NCBI RefSeq assembly: GCF_025947145.1
Contig: NZ_CP109999.1
Location: forward strand, 434,001-498,000
Direction: 5' to 3'
From: Flavobacterium sp. N1994
GTDB lineage: Bacteria; Bacteroidota; Bacteroidia; Flavobacteriales; Flavobacteriaceae
DNA length: 64,000 bases
The translations under genes and the position numbers were made by a program. Positions 55,184 through 63,772 of this stretch are shown here, in pieces. A model generated the notes under the pieces. The model was not told the origin of the DNA and ran no database searches. It saw only the letters and a program-made list of their open reading frames with translations. Positions within the stretch are counted from its first letter, which is position 1; every line of letters begins with the position of its first letter.

Positions 55184-56608
55184 ATGAATAAAATTATAAA
55201 AAAACAAAACCTCGATAGTTTTAAAGGAACAATTTTAATTCCAGTATTTGAAACTACAGCCAAAAGCATCGTACCTATTGAATATCATGGAGTTTCAGTA
55301 TATTCTCAAGTGTTTTACGGAAAAAAAGATACCCATTATTTGGTTGAAAAATACGAATGCACTCATGTGTTTATTGGTTTAGGAAAAGAGTTAGATTATA
55401 AATCTTTAAAAACTATATTCAGAAGAATTGCTGCTAAACAAAAAGAAGTTTTCGGAAAAAATGTAGCTTTAGTTATTCCAGATAACTTCAATAAAACTCA
55501 AGTAGAGGCTGCATTTTCTGGTTTGTTATTAGGAACTTATAATTTAGGGCATTACAAAAAAACGGAAATCCATTCCTTTTTGAACTCGGATTTCGAATTG
55601 AATTATATTGCCAATACAGACTTTGGTGAAGTAATAGCTAAAGCGATTAAAATTGCAAATGCACAACTTGAAACCTATGCTTTAGTTGATTTGCCTCCTA
55701 ATAAAGTCACCCCCAAATATTTAGCTAATTGGGCCACCGAATCAGGAAAAAAACATGGTTTTGAAGTAACTGTTTTTGGCAAAGAAAAATCTACCGAAGT
55801 AGGGTTGCATTCTTTTCTTTCTGTTGGAAAAGGAAGCGCTCAAGAGCCTCAATTCATCATCATGGAATACAATCCGGCGAATGCTAAAAAGCACATAGGG
55901 TTAGTTGGCAAAGGAATTACATTTGATACAGGAGGTTTAAATATTAAAACAGCTGGGATGGTTCAAATGAAGTGCGATATGGCGGGAGGAGCTGCTGTTT
56001 TAGGAGCGATGCAATTGATTGCTGATTTGCAATTACCTGTCCGTGTGACGGCTATTGTTCCTGCGTGTGAGAATTCTGTTGATGCGCAATCCTTTTTACC
56101 AAGCGATGTTATACAAAGTTATGCTGGACATTCCATAGAAATCATTGACACTGATGCTGAAGGGAGATTGATTTTGGCCGATGGATTATCTTATTTGATA
56201 AAAAATTATAAACCAGAAACTGTGATTGATTTGGCCACATTAACAGGAAGCGTTATTGGGACTTTAGGCTATGAATGTGCTGGCTTGTTTACTAACAATG
56301 TGGAATTATCAATAAAATTGCAAGAAGCTGGTGATGCAATTGGTGAGCGTTTATGGCAATTACCATTATGGGATGCTTATAAACCTGATATTGACAGTGA
56401 AATTGCGGATGTAAAAAACTATTCTGGAAAACCTGTTGCTGGCGCTATTTCTGCTGCTAAGTTTTTAGAATTTTTTACTAATAATCACAGTGCATGGGCA
56501 CATCTTGATATTGCTGGAGTGGCTTTTGGTGATGATGAATTTGCCAAAACCAAACATGCCACGGCCTATGGAGTTCACTTAATCACAAACTTTATTGAAA
56601 ATCTGTAA
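55184..56608 (+). CDS. M17-family leucyl aminopeptidase
   Basis: A 474-residue two-metal aminopeptidase. The N-terminal domain is variable; the catalytic domain holds the M17 blocks KGITFDTGGLNIKTAGMVQMKCD (metal and catalytic Lys and Asp residues) and the signature IDTDAEGRLILADG, with the Arg of the bicarbonate site. The length fits. M17 enzymes release N-terminal residues and Cys-Gly type peptides. Here it begins 47 bases after the esterase and ends 4 before an ATP-grasp ligase, which hints at a role in trimming or recycling a peptide product rather than general proteolysis. Confidence 0.93.
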   Translation: MNKIIKKQNLDSFKGTILIPVFETTAKSIVPIEYHGVSVYSQVFYGKKDTHYLVEKYECTHVFIGLGKELDYKSLKTIFRRIAAKQKEVFGKNVALVIPDNFNKTQVEAAFSGLLLGTYNLGHYKKTEIHSFLNSDFELNYIANTDFGEVIAKAIKIANAQLETYALVDLPPNKVTPKYLANWATESGKKHGFEVTVFGKEKSTEVGLHSFLSVGKGSAQEPQFIIMEYNPANAKKHIGLVGKGITFDTGGLNIKTAGMVQMKCDMAGGAAVLGAMQLIADLQLPVRVTAIVPACENSVDAQSFLPSDVIQSYAGHSIEIIDTDAEGRLILADGLSYLIKNYKPETVIDLATLTGSVIGTLGYECAGLFTNNVELSIKLQEAGDAIGERLWQLPLWDAYKPDIDSEIADVKNYSGKPVAGAISAAKFLEFFTNNHSAWAHLDIAGVAFGDDEFAKTKHATAYGVHLITNFIENL

Positions 56609-56612
56609 TAGT

Positions 56613-57833
56613 ATGGAAAGTCCAATTAAAAATTTCATCTGTGTTTCCAATTATTTCAAAGGAAACGATTTCATGATTAATCTGAAAAAGCAAGGAAATA
56701 AAGTATACCTGATTACTTCCGAAAAACTTCGGGAAAAGCCATGGGCATTTGAGTATATTGATGATATTTTTTTCATGCCTGGACAAGATGTGGATTGGAA
56801 TTTAGAAGAATTATTAGCCGGGGTCGCTAGTGTGATGCGTCATAAAAAGATTCATGGCATTGTTGCTTTAGATGATTTTGATGTTGAAAAAGCAGCCTAT
56901 CTAAGAGAAAATCTTAGAATCGATGGAATGGGACAAACCACGGGAAGGTATTTCCGTGATAAATTGGCTATGAGAATGAAAGCTAAAGATGCTGGTATTC
57001 CTATTCCTGCGTTTAGTTCTTTGTTTAATGATGAAGAAATCAATCAATTTGCTGATACGGTTTCACCTCCTTGGGTTTTAAAGCCTCGTTCAGAAGCCTC
57101 TGCTTCGGGAATTATGAAAGTATATTCAAAAGAGGAATTATGGCAAAAAATACACGAGCTTGGGGATACCAATCGAATCAAATATTTAGTAGAACAATTC
57201 AAACCTGGTGCTGTTTTTCATTGTGATGGATTAAATTGGAGAGGAAAGACTTTATTTTCAATTACTTCACAATATTTGGCCACACCAATGGAAATTTCTC
57301 AAGGTGGGGGTATCTTCAGAAGTGCCAATATTCCATATGATACTAAAGATGATAAACAAATCAAGAAAGTAAATGAACAAGTATTAAAAGCTTTTGGAAT
57401 GCAACATGGTGCGAACCACACTGAGTTTATCAAATGCAATGATGACGGAAAAATTTATTTTCTAGAAACAGCTTCTCGTGTTGGGGGTGCTCACCTAGCT
57501 GAAATGGTTGAGGCTGCATCTGGAGTAAACTTGTGGGGAGAATGGGCAAAAATTGAAGATGCCTTAGTAAAAGGACAAGAATATAAATTGCCTAAAATTA
57601 AGCAAGAATTTGCAGGTATTGTATTGACACTTTCCAAGTTTGAACACCCTGATTTATCTGGCTTTAATGATGCAGAAGTTTGTTTTAGAGTTCCTTTAGA
57701 TTATCATGCTGGTTTGATTGTAAAAAGTGACAATCACACAAGAGTTAGGGCGTTACTTGACGATTATGCAGAACGATTAATCCGAGATTTTGCAACCGTT
57801 GCTCAACAAGAAGCAGTAAAGAAATTGCATTAA
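56613..57833 (+). CDS. ATP-grasp enzyme (carboxylate-amine ligase-like)
   Basis: A 406-residue ATP-grasp protein. The central PPWVLKPRSEASASGIMKVYS is the ATP-binding loop with its Lys, KYLVEQFKPGAVFHCDG holds the second ATP contact, and the magnesium residues are in HTEFIKCNDDGKIYFLETASRVGG (Glu, Asn/Glu and Arg). It has the N-terminal Rossmann-like half with FICVSNYFKGND. This resembles the carbamoyl-phosphate/biotin carboxylase-like branch that includes amino acid ligases. I chose ATG 56613 (5 bases after the aminopeptidase stop). Substrates are an acyl phosphate-forming carboxylate and an amine, unknown. Confidence 0.88.
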   Translation: MESPIKNFICVSNYFKGNDFMINLKKQGNKVYLITSEKLREKPWAFEYIDDIFFMPGQDVDWNLEELLAGVASVMRHKKIHGIVALDDFDVEKAAYLRENLRIDGMGQTTGRYFRDKLAMRMKAKDAGIPIPAFSSLFNDEEINQFADTVSPPWVLKPRSEASASGIMKVYSKEELWQKIHELGDTNRIKYLVEQFKPGAVFHCDGLNWRGKTLFSITSQYLATPMEISQGGGIFRSANIPYDTKDDKQIKKVNEQVLKAFGMQHGANHTEFIKCNDDGKIYFLETASRVGGAHLAEMVEAASGVNLWGEWAKIEDALVKGQEYKLPKIKQEFAGIVLTLSKFEHPDLSGFNDAEVCFRVPLDYHAGLIVKSDNHTRVRALLDDYAERLIRDFATVAQQEAVKKLH

Positions 57834-57838
57834 TAGTA

Positions 57839-58384
57839 GTGGCCAATAAAATCTATAGTAAACACAATTTTCACAAACACACTTTCTGTATTTGGAAGGA
57901 AGTTTTGTTTAAAGAAATAAGCGATTTAAAGATTAGTTATAAAAGTCAATCGGGTAGTCAATACATTTTTACTGACAAAGGCTTGTATCGTATTTCCAAT
58001 CATTGGGGAAGAGTGGCTAATTGCCATTGGCGTTTAGTTCCTTTAGCCGAGTTCAAAAGTCAACACAATATTGTTGGATATGCTAATTGGGCTGATTTTT
58101 ATTCTAATGATGATACTTCAAAACTTTTCTTTATTGAAGCCAATTTTGAAACACAAGAAGCCAATTTTTATCACAAACTAAGCTCCAATAATCAGCAGAA
58201 TTTGGTTTTTAGAAATGCTAAAGATACTGCCAAAACCATCAGAACTATCAAAGAAGTATTGACGGAAACTGATTGGGCTAAGTATTTAAAATATGACGAT
58301 TTTGAATCTTTAAGAAAGGAAGTTGTTAATGAATTAGTGAATTCAGAAAAGAGTTTTCTACAAATCAAAAAGAACTATTTGTAA
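57839..58384 (+). CDS. Hypothetical protein of the ATP-grasp cluster (181 aa)
   Basis: A 181-residue protein beginning with GTG 57839, 5 bases after the ATP-grasp stop, with no signal peptide. It has KHNFHKHTFCIWKEVLFKEIS, then SGSQYIFTDKGLYRISNHWGRVANCHWRL and a tail EVVNELVNSEKSFLQIKKNYL. The middle contains conserved-looking aromatic and His/Cys residues, but I do not recognise the family. It is convergent with and 1 base away from the next gene, so it closes the rightward part of the cluster. Confidence 0.6.
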   Translation: MANKIYSKHNFHKHTFCIWKEVLFKEISDLKISYKSQSGSQYIFTDKGLYRISNHWGRVANCHWRLVPLAEFKSQHNIVGYANWADFYSNDDTSKLFFIEANFETQEANFYHKLSSNNQQNLVFRNAKDTAKTIRTIKEVLTETDWAKYLKYDDFESLRKEVVNELVNSEKSFLQIKKNYL

Positions 58385-58385
58385 T

Positions 58386-59576
58386 TTATTTTTCAAACAT
58401 TCCAACCGTTCCACCCACCCAATCTTTGTCTTTATTGAATTTTACTCCAATCATTTCACCACGACTTAATCGAACTAAATTGGTAACTAGAGTAGGAGCA
58501 GGAGCGTCTTTTTTCCATACAGCTAGTAATCGAACTTCTGCTTTTACCTTACCATCTGGCGATTGAATGACAGGTTTATAATTTACTTTTTTCTGAAGGA
58601 TGTATAAATCTTTTTCTTTTACAGCTTCAATATCTTCTTTTTTTACATGGAAAATTACGCCACTTCCTGAGAAAGAAAACAATGGTTTTAAAACATAATT
58701 CTCTAAATCCGCAGGAATCTCTTTTAAATCCGAAAGCAAAGTAGTTTCTATAAAATATTTTCCTTTTAGGTAAGGCAAAATGAATTTGCTAATTCGGAAA
58801 AACCAATTCGGATGACCTGCCCATTCTACATCCATATCAGAAGAGAAATCAAAGTTTAGTTTCAAATCGGTGCGTAAATCCAATTCATCAAAAATGACAC
58901 GATTGTAGATTCGTTTTACCAAAATTTCTACTCCTTTTTCATTTTTATAGAAAAGTTGTTGTCCTTTTTGATACAATTCGGTTACACAAATAATTGGAAT
59001 CCCTAAATCTCTGTGACAGTAATAGAAATCTATCTTTGTGTTTTGTTTTTCTGGTTCAATTTCTAACAGGATAACATTTTCTTTTGGATAATTATTGCAA
59101 ATAACGTCTTCTATTAATTGCAAATAACTTTCCTGATTTAATCCGTTAAGAAAAGGGGTTAGTTCTGATAGGAAAGGGTAGTGGTCGACAAATTTTTGAG
59201 ACAAATGATTCTGAAAATTAAACAAAGACGGAAATCCTTGCACTTCAATTAGCTTAGGAACAATGGAACCTTCTTCTTCACAAATCCCGAAATCAATAGC
59301 TAAAAAGGTAGTATGATTATCTTCGTTAGGTACTTTTCGATTCAATTCTAATGCTCTATTAGTAAGTGCTTTAAAATCCTCTTTTTGAATAAAATCAATC
59401 ACTTGCTGACAACCTTCCAACAATTGTTCTTTCAAATCATTTGGGATAAAAAATGGCGTTTCACCAATACGAAAGGTAACTTTATAATCAAAATCAGAGG
59501 TAATGTCTTGAATTAAATCGTCGTATTTTTCAATAGTGAAATTTTGATTGAAAAGTGTTCTATAGTTAGAATTCAT
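58386..59576 (-). CDS. ATP-grasp-like protein (distant)
   Basis: A 396-residue soluble protein. The C-terminal half has a likely ATP-grasp core: YVLKPLFSFSGSGVIFH (Lys and glycine-rich loop), KDLYILQKKVNYKP (second ATP contact), and KAEVRLLAVW then LVTNLVRLSRGEM (metal-binding Glu/Asn/Arg). The N-terminal half (FDYKVTFRIGETPFFIP, IEVQGFPSLFNFQ) is unlike the adjacent ligase. Sequence divergence from classical members makes it a weaker call. It is the last gene of the leftward block GCS2-GATase-this. Its start codon lies at the end of a long inverted repeat (59576-59642). Confidence 0.62.
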   Translation of the reverse strand: MNSNYRTLFNQNFTIEKYDDLIQDITSDFDYKVTFRIGETPFFIPNDLKEQLLEGCQQVIDFIQKEDFKALTNRALELNRKVPNEDNHTTFLAIDFGICEEEGSIVPKLIEVQGFPSLFNFQNHLSQKFVDHYPFLSELTPFLNGLNQESYLQLIEDVICNNYPKENVILLEIEPEKQNTKIDFYYCHRDLGIPIICVTELYQKGQQLFYKNEKGVEILVKRIYNRVIFDELDLRTDLKLNFDFSSDMDVEWAGHPNWFFRISKFILPYLKGKYFIETTLLSDLKEIPADLENYVLKPLFSFSGSGVIFHVKKEDIEAVKEKDLYILQKKVNYKPVIQSPDGKVKAEVRLLAVWKKDAPAPTLVTNLVRLSRGEMIGVKFNKDKDWVGGTVGMFEK

Positions 59577-59642
59577 AGTGATTAGTAATTAGTGAATAGT
59601 GATTAGTCAAGTAATCAGTTCAAAGCTTGTTACTAATCACTA
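59576..59642 (-). other. 13-bp inverted repeat covering the start codon of the ATP-grasp-like gene
   Basis: TAGTGATTAGTAA (59576-59588) and TTACTAATCACTA (59630-59642) are perfect inverted arms. Between them is a second smaller hairpin (TAATCA with TGATTA). On the minus strand the right arm begins 5 bases after the GATase stop and the left arm ends in the A of the ATG. The structure would hide the ribosome-binding region of the ATP-grasp-like gene. Confidence 0.6.
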
Positions 59643-59647
59643 GTTAA

Positions 59648-60475
59648 TCAATTGGATAACGCTTTTTTGTGTTTCATTAAATCATTGATAGCAATGCGTA
59701 GGAAATTAGGAATAATGGTTTCGTTGGTTTTATAGATTTTATCTTCGTCTAGTAAATCTTCTAACATGTCACGGAACTTTTGTTTTCCTTTCATATCAAT
59801 AATTCTTTCTCTTTTTTCTTTGTTCTTCAAATTGGCAATAAAACTCAAAGCATCAGCTTCTGGATGGAATTGCAAACCAACAAACTCATCCGAAAAACGA
59901 ACGCCCATAATGGCTCGCTCATATTCTCTGTAAGTTCTTATTTTTTCCAATGCAATAATCATCGCGCCCTTTTTGCTAAATATACTTAGTTTAGGTTGTA
60001 CCACTTGATAATCCCGACTGTCAATAGCATAAAACGGGTTTTCTAAACCTTCTAAAATAGGATCATTCATTCCTGCTTCTGTTTTATGAATGGTCATTAC
60101 CCCAAAGGAGGTTGATTTTCTTTTAGTTATTTCGGCCAAGCCAAAGTGATGGCAAGCCATTTGAAACGAATGACAAATAAACAAAACGTGTTTTTTTACT
60201 TTTTGTTCCTTGTTCCAATTCCATAACTGATTGATGAAATCATACCATTTTAAATCCCAATTGCCATCGCCTTCTAATGGATTTCCTGGTCCACCAGTAG
60301 AGATATAGATGTCAAACTTTTCAATATTGGGAAATTCACTTTTACCGCGAACATCAAAAATTTGAAACGTAACTATTTGATTGAATCTATTCATGATATC
60401 AATAATACAGCGCATTCCCTGATTAGGTTCTCCGTTGTACATATCTAAAACTGCTATTCTTATTTGGTGGTTCAT
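59648..60475 (-). CDS. Class I glutamine amidotransferase-like protein
   Basis: A 275-residue protein of the GuaA/CarA-type GATase fold. The nucleophile Cys101 is in FICHSFQMACHHFGLAE, and the His204 and Glu206 pair is in FVGLQFHPEADAL. TGGPGNP forms the oxyanion region. This gives a full catalytic triad, so it can probably hydrolyse glutamine or a gamma-glutamyl amide. It has an extra C-terminal helix of about 50 residues. It lies 36 bases after the GCS2 ligase, so it may feed ammonia to it or cleave a gamma-glutamyl link. Confidence 0.88.
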   Translation of the reverse strand: MNHQIRIAVLDMYNGEPNQGMRCIIDIMNRFNQIVTFQIFDVRGKSEFPNIEKFDIYISTGGPGNPLEGDGNWDLKWYDFINQLWNWNKEQKVKKHVLFICHSFQMACHHFGLAEITKRKSTSFGVMTIHKTEAGMNDPILEGLENPFYAIDSRDYQVVQPKLSIFSKKGAMIIALEKIRTYREYERAIMGVRFSDEFVGLQFHPEADALSFIANLKNKEKRERIIDMKGKQKFRDMLEDLLDEDKIYKTNETIIPNFLRIAINDLMKHKKALSN

Positions 60476-60511
60476 GCTATTGATTTAATGGTGCAAATAT
60501 ACCTTTTTCAT

Positions 60512-61624
60512 TTACAATCCTCTAGTGAATTCGCTGGTAATCATATCCACCACTTTGGTCAAATCTTGTGTAGCTTCAAAAACTGCTAACTGTTTGTCGG
60601 CACCAGTTCCTTCATTTAAAATAGTATTAACATAATTGATATGCTCTCGACTACCCAATTCATCAACTACATCATCAATAAATTCAAGTAACTCATGAAT
60701 TAAGCATTTTGTATCCACTTCTTTTTGCAAACCAAAATCAATCATATTGCCTTCTATGCCATAACGTGCAGCACGGAATTTATTCTCTTTTATCAAAGCG
60801 ATTCTATAGATATTAAAACTGGTGTTCGCCATAGTAAGTTTATACAATTTAGCCACAATAGCCTGAATCACTGCTACAATGCACATGGCTTCATCAACCG
60901 TTAAACTCATATCCGTAATACGAAACTCAATGGTGTCATAAAACGGATGCAAACGTAAATCCCACCAAATTTTTTTCGGATTGTCGATACATTTGGTTTT
61001 TACCAAAGTCTCTAAATAGTTGTCATACGACTGAACACTATCAAAATATTCCGGCAAACCAGTACGTGGGAATTTATCAAAAACTTTGGTTCTAAAGGAT
61101 TTGTACCCTGTATTCCTTCCTTCCCAAAACGGAGAATTAGTGGATAACGCAAAAATATGAGGCAAGAAATAGCAAGCTTGATTCATTAATTGTAACCCAA
61201 TTTCGCGGTTCTCAATACCCACATGACAATGCATTCCGAAAATCAAATTAGAACGTGCAGCATCTTGCAATTCGTTTACAATATGATGGTACCTTGGGTC
61301 GTCTGTAATGGGTTGGTCTTGCCATCTTGAAAACGGATGGGTTCCAGCGCCTCCTACAACCAATCCTTGTTTGTCTGCCAGTTCCACAATTTTGCTACGC
61401 AGAAAACGAATTTCTTGTTTAGCTTCGCCTACATTTTTACAAATATTGGTTCCAACTTCTACCACAGACTGGTGCATTTCGGCTTTAACCTGTTCATTTA
61501 AAATGATTTTGGCGCCATCTACAATTTTGGATAAATGCGAACGCAAATCCCGAGTTTGTGGATCAATGATTTGATATTCTTCTTCTACACCAAGTGTAAA
61601 TATGGGTAATTTTTTAGTCATCAC
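60512..61624 (-). CDS. GCS2-family carboxylate-amine ligase (YbdK-like)
   Basis: A 370-residue glutamine-synthetase-fold ligase. It starts with TLGVEEEYQIIDP (metal Glu pair), followed by HQSVVEVGTNICK, FGMHCHVGIENRE, the SPFWEGRNTGYKSFR block and WDLRLHPFYDTIEFRITD. This is the GCS2/YbdK group, which joins a carboxylate to an amine (gamma-glutamylcysteine type). The actual amino acids joined are unknown. The gene starts 27 bases after an ATP-grasp stop, so two different types of peptide ligase stand side by side. Confidence 0.9.
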   Translation of the reverse strand: MMTKKLPIFTLGVEEEYQIIDPQTRDLRSHLSKIVDGAKIILNEQVKAEMHQSVVEVGTNICKNVGEAKQEIRFLRSKIVELADKQGLVVGGAGTHPFSRWQDQPITDDPRYHHIVNELQDAARSNLIFGMHCHVGIENREIGLQLMNQACYFLPHIFALSTNSPFWEGRNTGYKSFRTKVFDKFPRTGLPEYFDSVQSYDNYLETLVKTKCIDNPKKIWWDLRLHPFYDTIEFRITDMSLTVDEAMCIVAVIQAIVAKLYKLTMANTSFNIYRIALIKENKFRAARYGIEGNMIDFGLQKEVDTKCLIHELLEFIDDVVDELGSREHINYVNTILNEGTGADKQLAVFEATQDLTKVVDMITSEFTRGL

Positions 61625-61651
61625 TCTTTGTATTACTTAGCAAACACCATT

Positions 61652-62599
61652 TTATTTTTGGGCTGCTGATTCTTTAATAAAGGTTCCCCAAGTTAAATTG
61701 GTTTGTCCTGGTTTTTGTTTTTTGGCTGCAGCGATTGCCATTTTAGCAGAAGTCTCTACCACCCATTCAAAATTCTCAGCACCTACCGAAGTCAATTCAG
61801 CATCAGGAGCAGGGTTTCCAAAGTCGATAGCATAAGGAATTCCATCACGAACGGCAAACTCAACGGTATTGAAATCATAGCCTAACCCTTTGCAAAGACG
61901 TAAGGTGTAGTCTTTGATGGTAGCCATCAGTTTTTTATCTGTATTTGGATTTTCAACTACATATCTAAGATGATGCGGGTTTCTTGGTTCGTAGGGCATG
62001 ATGCGGACATCTTTGCAACCCAAACAATATACTCGGTAGTAATCCTCAAATACAATTTCTTCTTGTAAAAGCATAACTAATTGGCCTGTTTCCTGATGCT
62101 TTTGCCAAAACTCTTCCTTGTTTTCTAATCGGTATACATTTTTCCAACCACCACCAGCATAGGGTTTCATGTATGCTGGAAACCCGATGTAATCAAAAAT
62201 TCCATCCCAATCCATAGGATATTTTAAGTTTCTAAACGATTTAGAAGTAGTATCAGTAGGATGTTCTGCAGAAGGAAGAATCACTGTATTGGGTAACGGT
62301 ACACCTAAAGTATCGGCCAAACAGTTATTGAAAAATTTATCATCAGCACTCCACCAAAATGGGTTATTGATTACATTAGTTCCTGTTAAGGCTGCATTTT
62401 TTAGAAATGCCCTATAAAAAGGGACATCTTGAGAAATCCTATCAATAATTACGGCATATTCGCCACCTTTATTTTGCACTACTTTATCAATGGAAACGGC
62501 TTCAGCAATAATTCCTTTCTCGCCTTTTGAGTTTACTCTATCGATAAATGCCTGTGGGTAGGTATCTTCCATACCAAATAATATTCCAATCTTTTTCAT
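61652..62599 (-). CDS. ATP-grasp enzyme (RimK/GSH synthetase-like)
   Basis: A 315-residue ATP-grasp protein. FPAYMKPYAGGGWKNVYRL gives the Lys and glycine loop, LVMLLQEEIVFEDYYRVYCLG the second ATP contact with Glu, and YDFNTVEFAVRDGIPYAIDFGNPAPDAEL the metal-binding Glu/Asp/Asn end. It begins with KKIGILFGMEDTYPQAFI, the usual N-terminal domain. It is third in the leftward order esterase, ATP-grasp, GCS2, GATase, ATP-grasp-like. It may activate a carboxylate for addition of an amino acid. Array C lies just upstream. Confidence 0.88.
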   Translation of the reverse strand: MKKIGILFGMEDTYPQAFIDRVNSKGEKGIIAEAVSIDKVVQNKGGEYAVIIDRISQDVPFYRAFLKNAALTGTNVINNPFWWSADDKFFNNCLADTLGVPLPNTVILPSAEHPTDTTSKSFRNLKYPMDWDGIFDYIGFPAYMKPYAGGGWKNVYRLENKEEFWQKHQETGQLVMLLQEEIVFEDYYRVYCLGCKDVRIMPYEPRNPHHLRYVVENPNTDKKLMATIKDYTLRLCKGLGYDFNTVEFAVRDGIPYAIDFGNPAPDAELTSVGAENFEWVVETSAKMAIAAAKKQKPGQTNLTWGTFIKESAAQK

Positions 62600-62655
62600 G
62601 TTTACTATGTTTATCTGATTCTGTTATTGTCTAATACTTATTTAGTTTAATGTTT

Positions 62656-62865
62656 TACTAATTTAATTCACAGTTCTAGTAACTTAATTGAGAGTTCTGG
62701 TAATTTAATTCACAGTTCTAATAACTTAATTGAGAGTTCTAGTAATTTAATTCACAGTTCTAGTAATTTAATTCATAGTTCTAGTAATTTAATTGAGAGT
62801 TCTAGTAACTTAATTCACAGTTCTAGTAATTTAATTCATAGTTCTAGTAATTTAATTGTGAGAAC
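62656..62865 (-). repeat. Ten-copy 21-bp intergenic tandem array (array C)
   Basis: Exactly ten 21-bp units, each TAGTAATTTAATT followed by CACAGTTC, with the second half alternating among CACAG, GAGAG and CATAG. The sequence is unrelated to the array at 36.6 kb but the unit length and copy number are the same. It lies in the gap between two leftward genes, beginning 24 bases past the stop codon of the esterase gene and ending about 57 bases before the ATP-grasp start. The order of variants is partly periodic, suggesting duplication of unit pairs. Confidence 0.95.
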
Positions 62866-62889
62866 TAGTTTCTTTATATAGTGTTCTTT

Positions 62890-63603
62890 TTAAAAAAACT
62901 TAATCCGAGATAAATAATGCGGAAACATTTCACGCCATACAGGCCAATCATGTTCACGATCTTGTCGGATATCCAACCAATGTGGAATATCTCGTTGTGC
63001 TAAAATTTTGCTTAGTTTTAAATTGGCATCTAAACAAATATCCCAGTTAGAAGTTCCTAAAATAATATCCATATTCCATAATTCACCATCGTTTAATCCG
63101 TGAAGATAATCTTCAGGGGAATTGTAAAATACATCATCATCCCAATGGCCATCCATAAAACTCTTTATAGAAAAGGCTCCGCTCATGGAAAACATATGAC
63201 TTACATATCCGGGATGTTTGAAAGCAAAATTGGCCGCATGATAGCCCCCAAAGCTGCATCCAGCAACAGCAACTTTACCAGCACCGGTATTGTTTTTTAC
63301 ACGTTCAACAATTTCGTGACAAATCATTTTATCATACCAAGCATGATTTTGAATGCGATGAACGGGATGAATATGACGATTGTAAAAACTGTCTTTATCG
63401 ATGCTGTTGGGACAAAATATTTGTATTAAGCCTTGATCAATATACCAACTGGCACTTTCTATCAAACCTTGGTCTTTATTTTCATGAAAACTTCCCATAG
63501 AAGTAGGGAAGAGGATGACTGGATAACCAGCATGTCCAAAAACCAACATCTCAATTTCACGACTCAAATTCGGTGAATACCATTTAAAATATTCTTCTCT
63601 CAT
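62890..63603 (-). CDS. Alpha/beta hydrolase (esterase family)
   Basis: A 237-residue enzyme of the esterase/putative esterase group: PVILFPTSMGSFHENKDQG (oxyanion-type strand), Ser117 in VAGCSFGGYHAANF, an Asp region in FYNSPEDYLHG and the final His in DREHDWPVWREM. It has no signal peptide. It is the first of the leftward block, followed by array C and an ATP-grasp gene. It could hydrolyse an ester or thioester intermediate of the cluster. Confidence 0.85.
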   Translation of the reverse strand: MREEYFKWYSPNLSREIEMLVFGHAGYPVILFPTSMGSFHENKDQGLIESASWYIDQGLIQIFCPNSIDKDSFYNRHIHPVHRIQNHAWYDKMICHEIVERVKNNTGAGKVAVAGCSFGGYHAANFAFKHPGYVSHMFSMSGAFSIKSFMDGHWDDDVFYNSPEDYLHGLNDGELWNMDIILGTSNWDICLDANLKLSKILAQRDIPHWLDIRQDREHDWPVWREMFPHYLSRIKFF

Positions 63604-63772
63604 AAATTGTTATTAGTTAAACAATTATAATGAAAAATTCGTTGTAAAATTGATAAAAATAAAGAAATAGAGAACTATTGCGATATACTTTTTAAAGATA
63701 TTTAGTTTTTGAATTTTCTTTAATAAATACCCTGAAATCAAAAGATGATTTTAATATTTATCAGTTTTAAAA

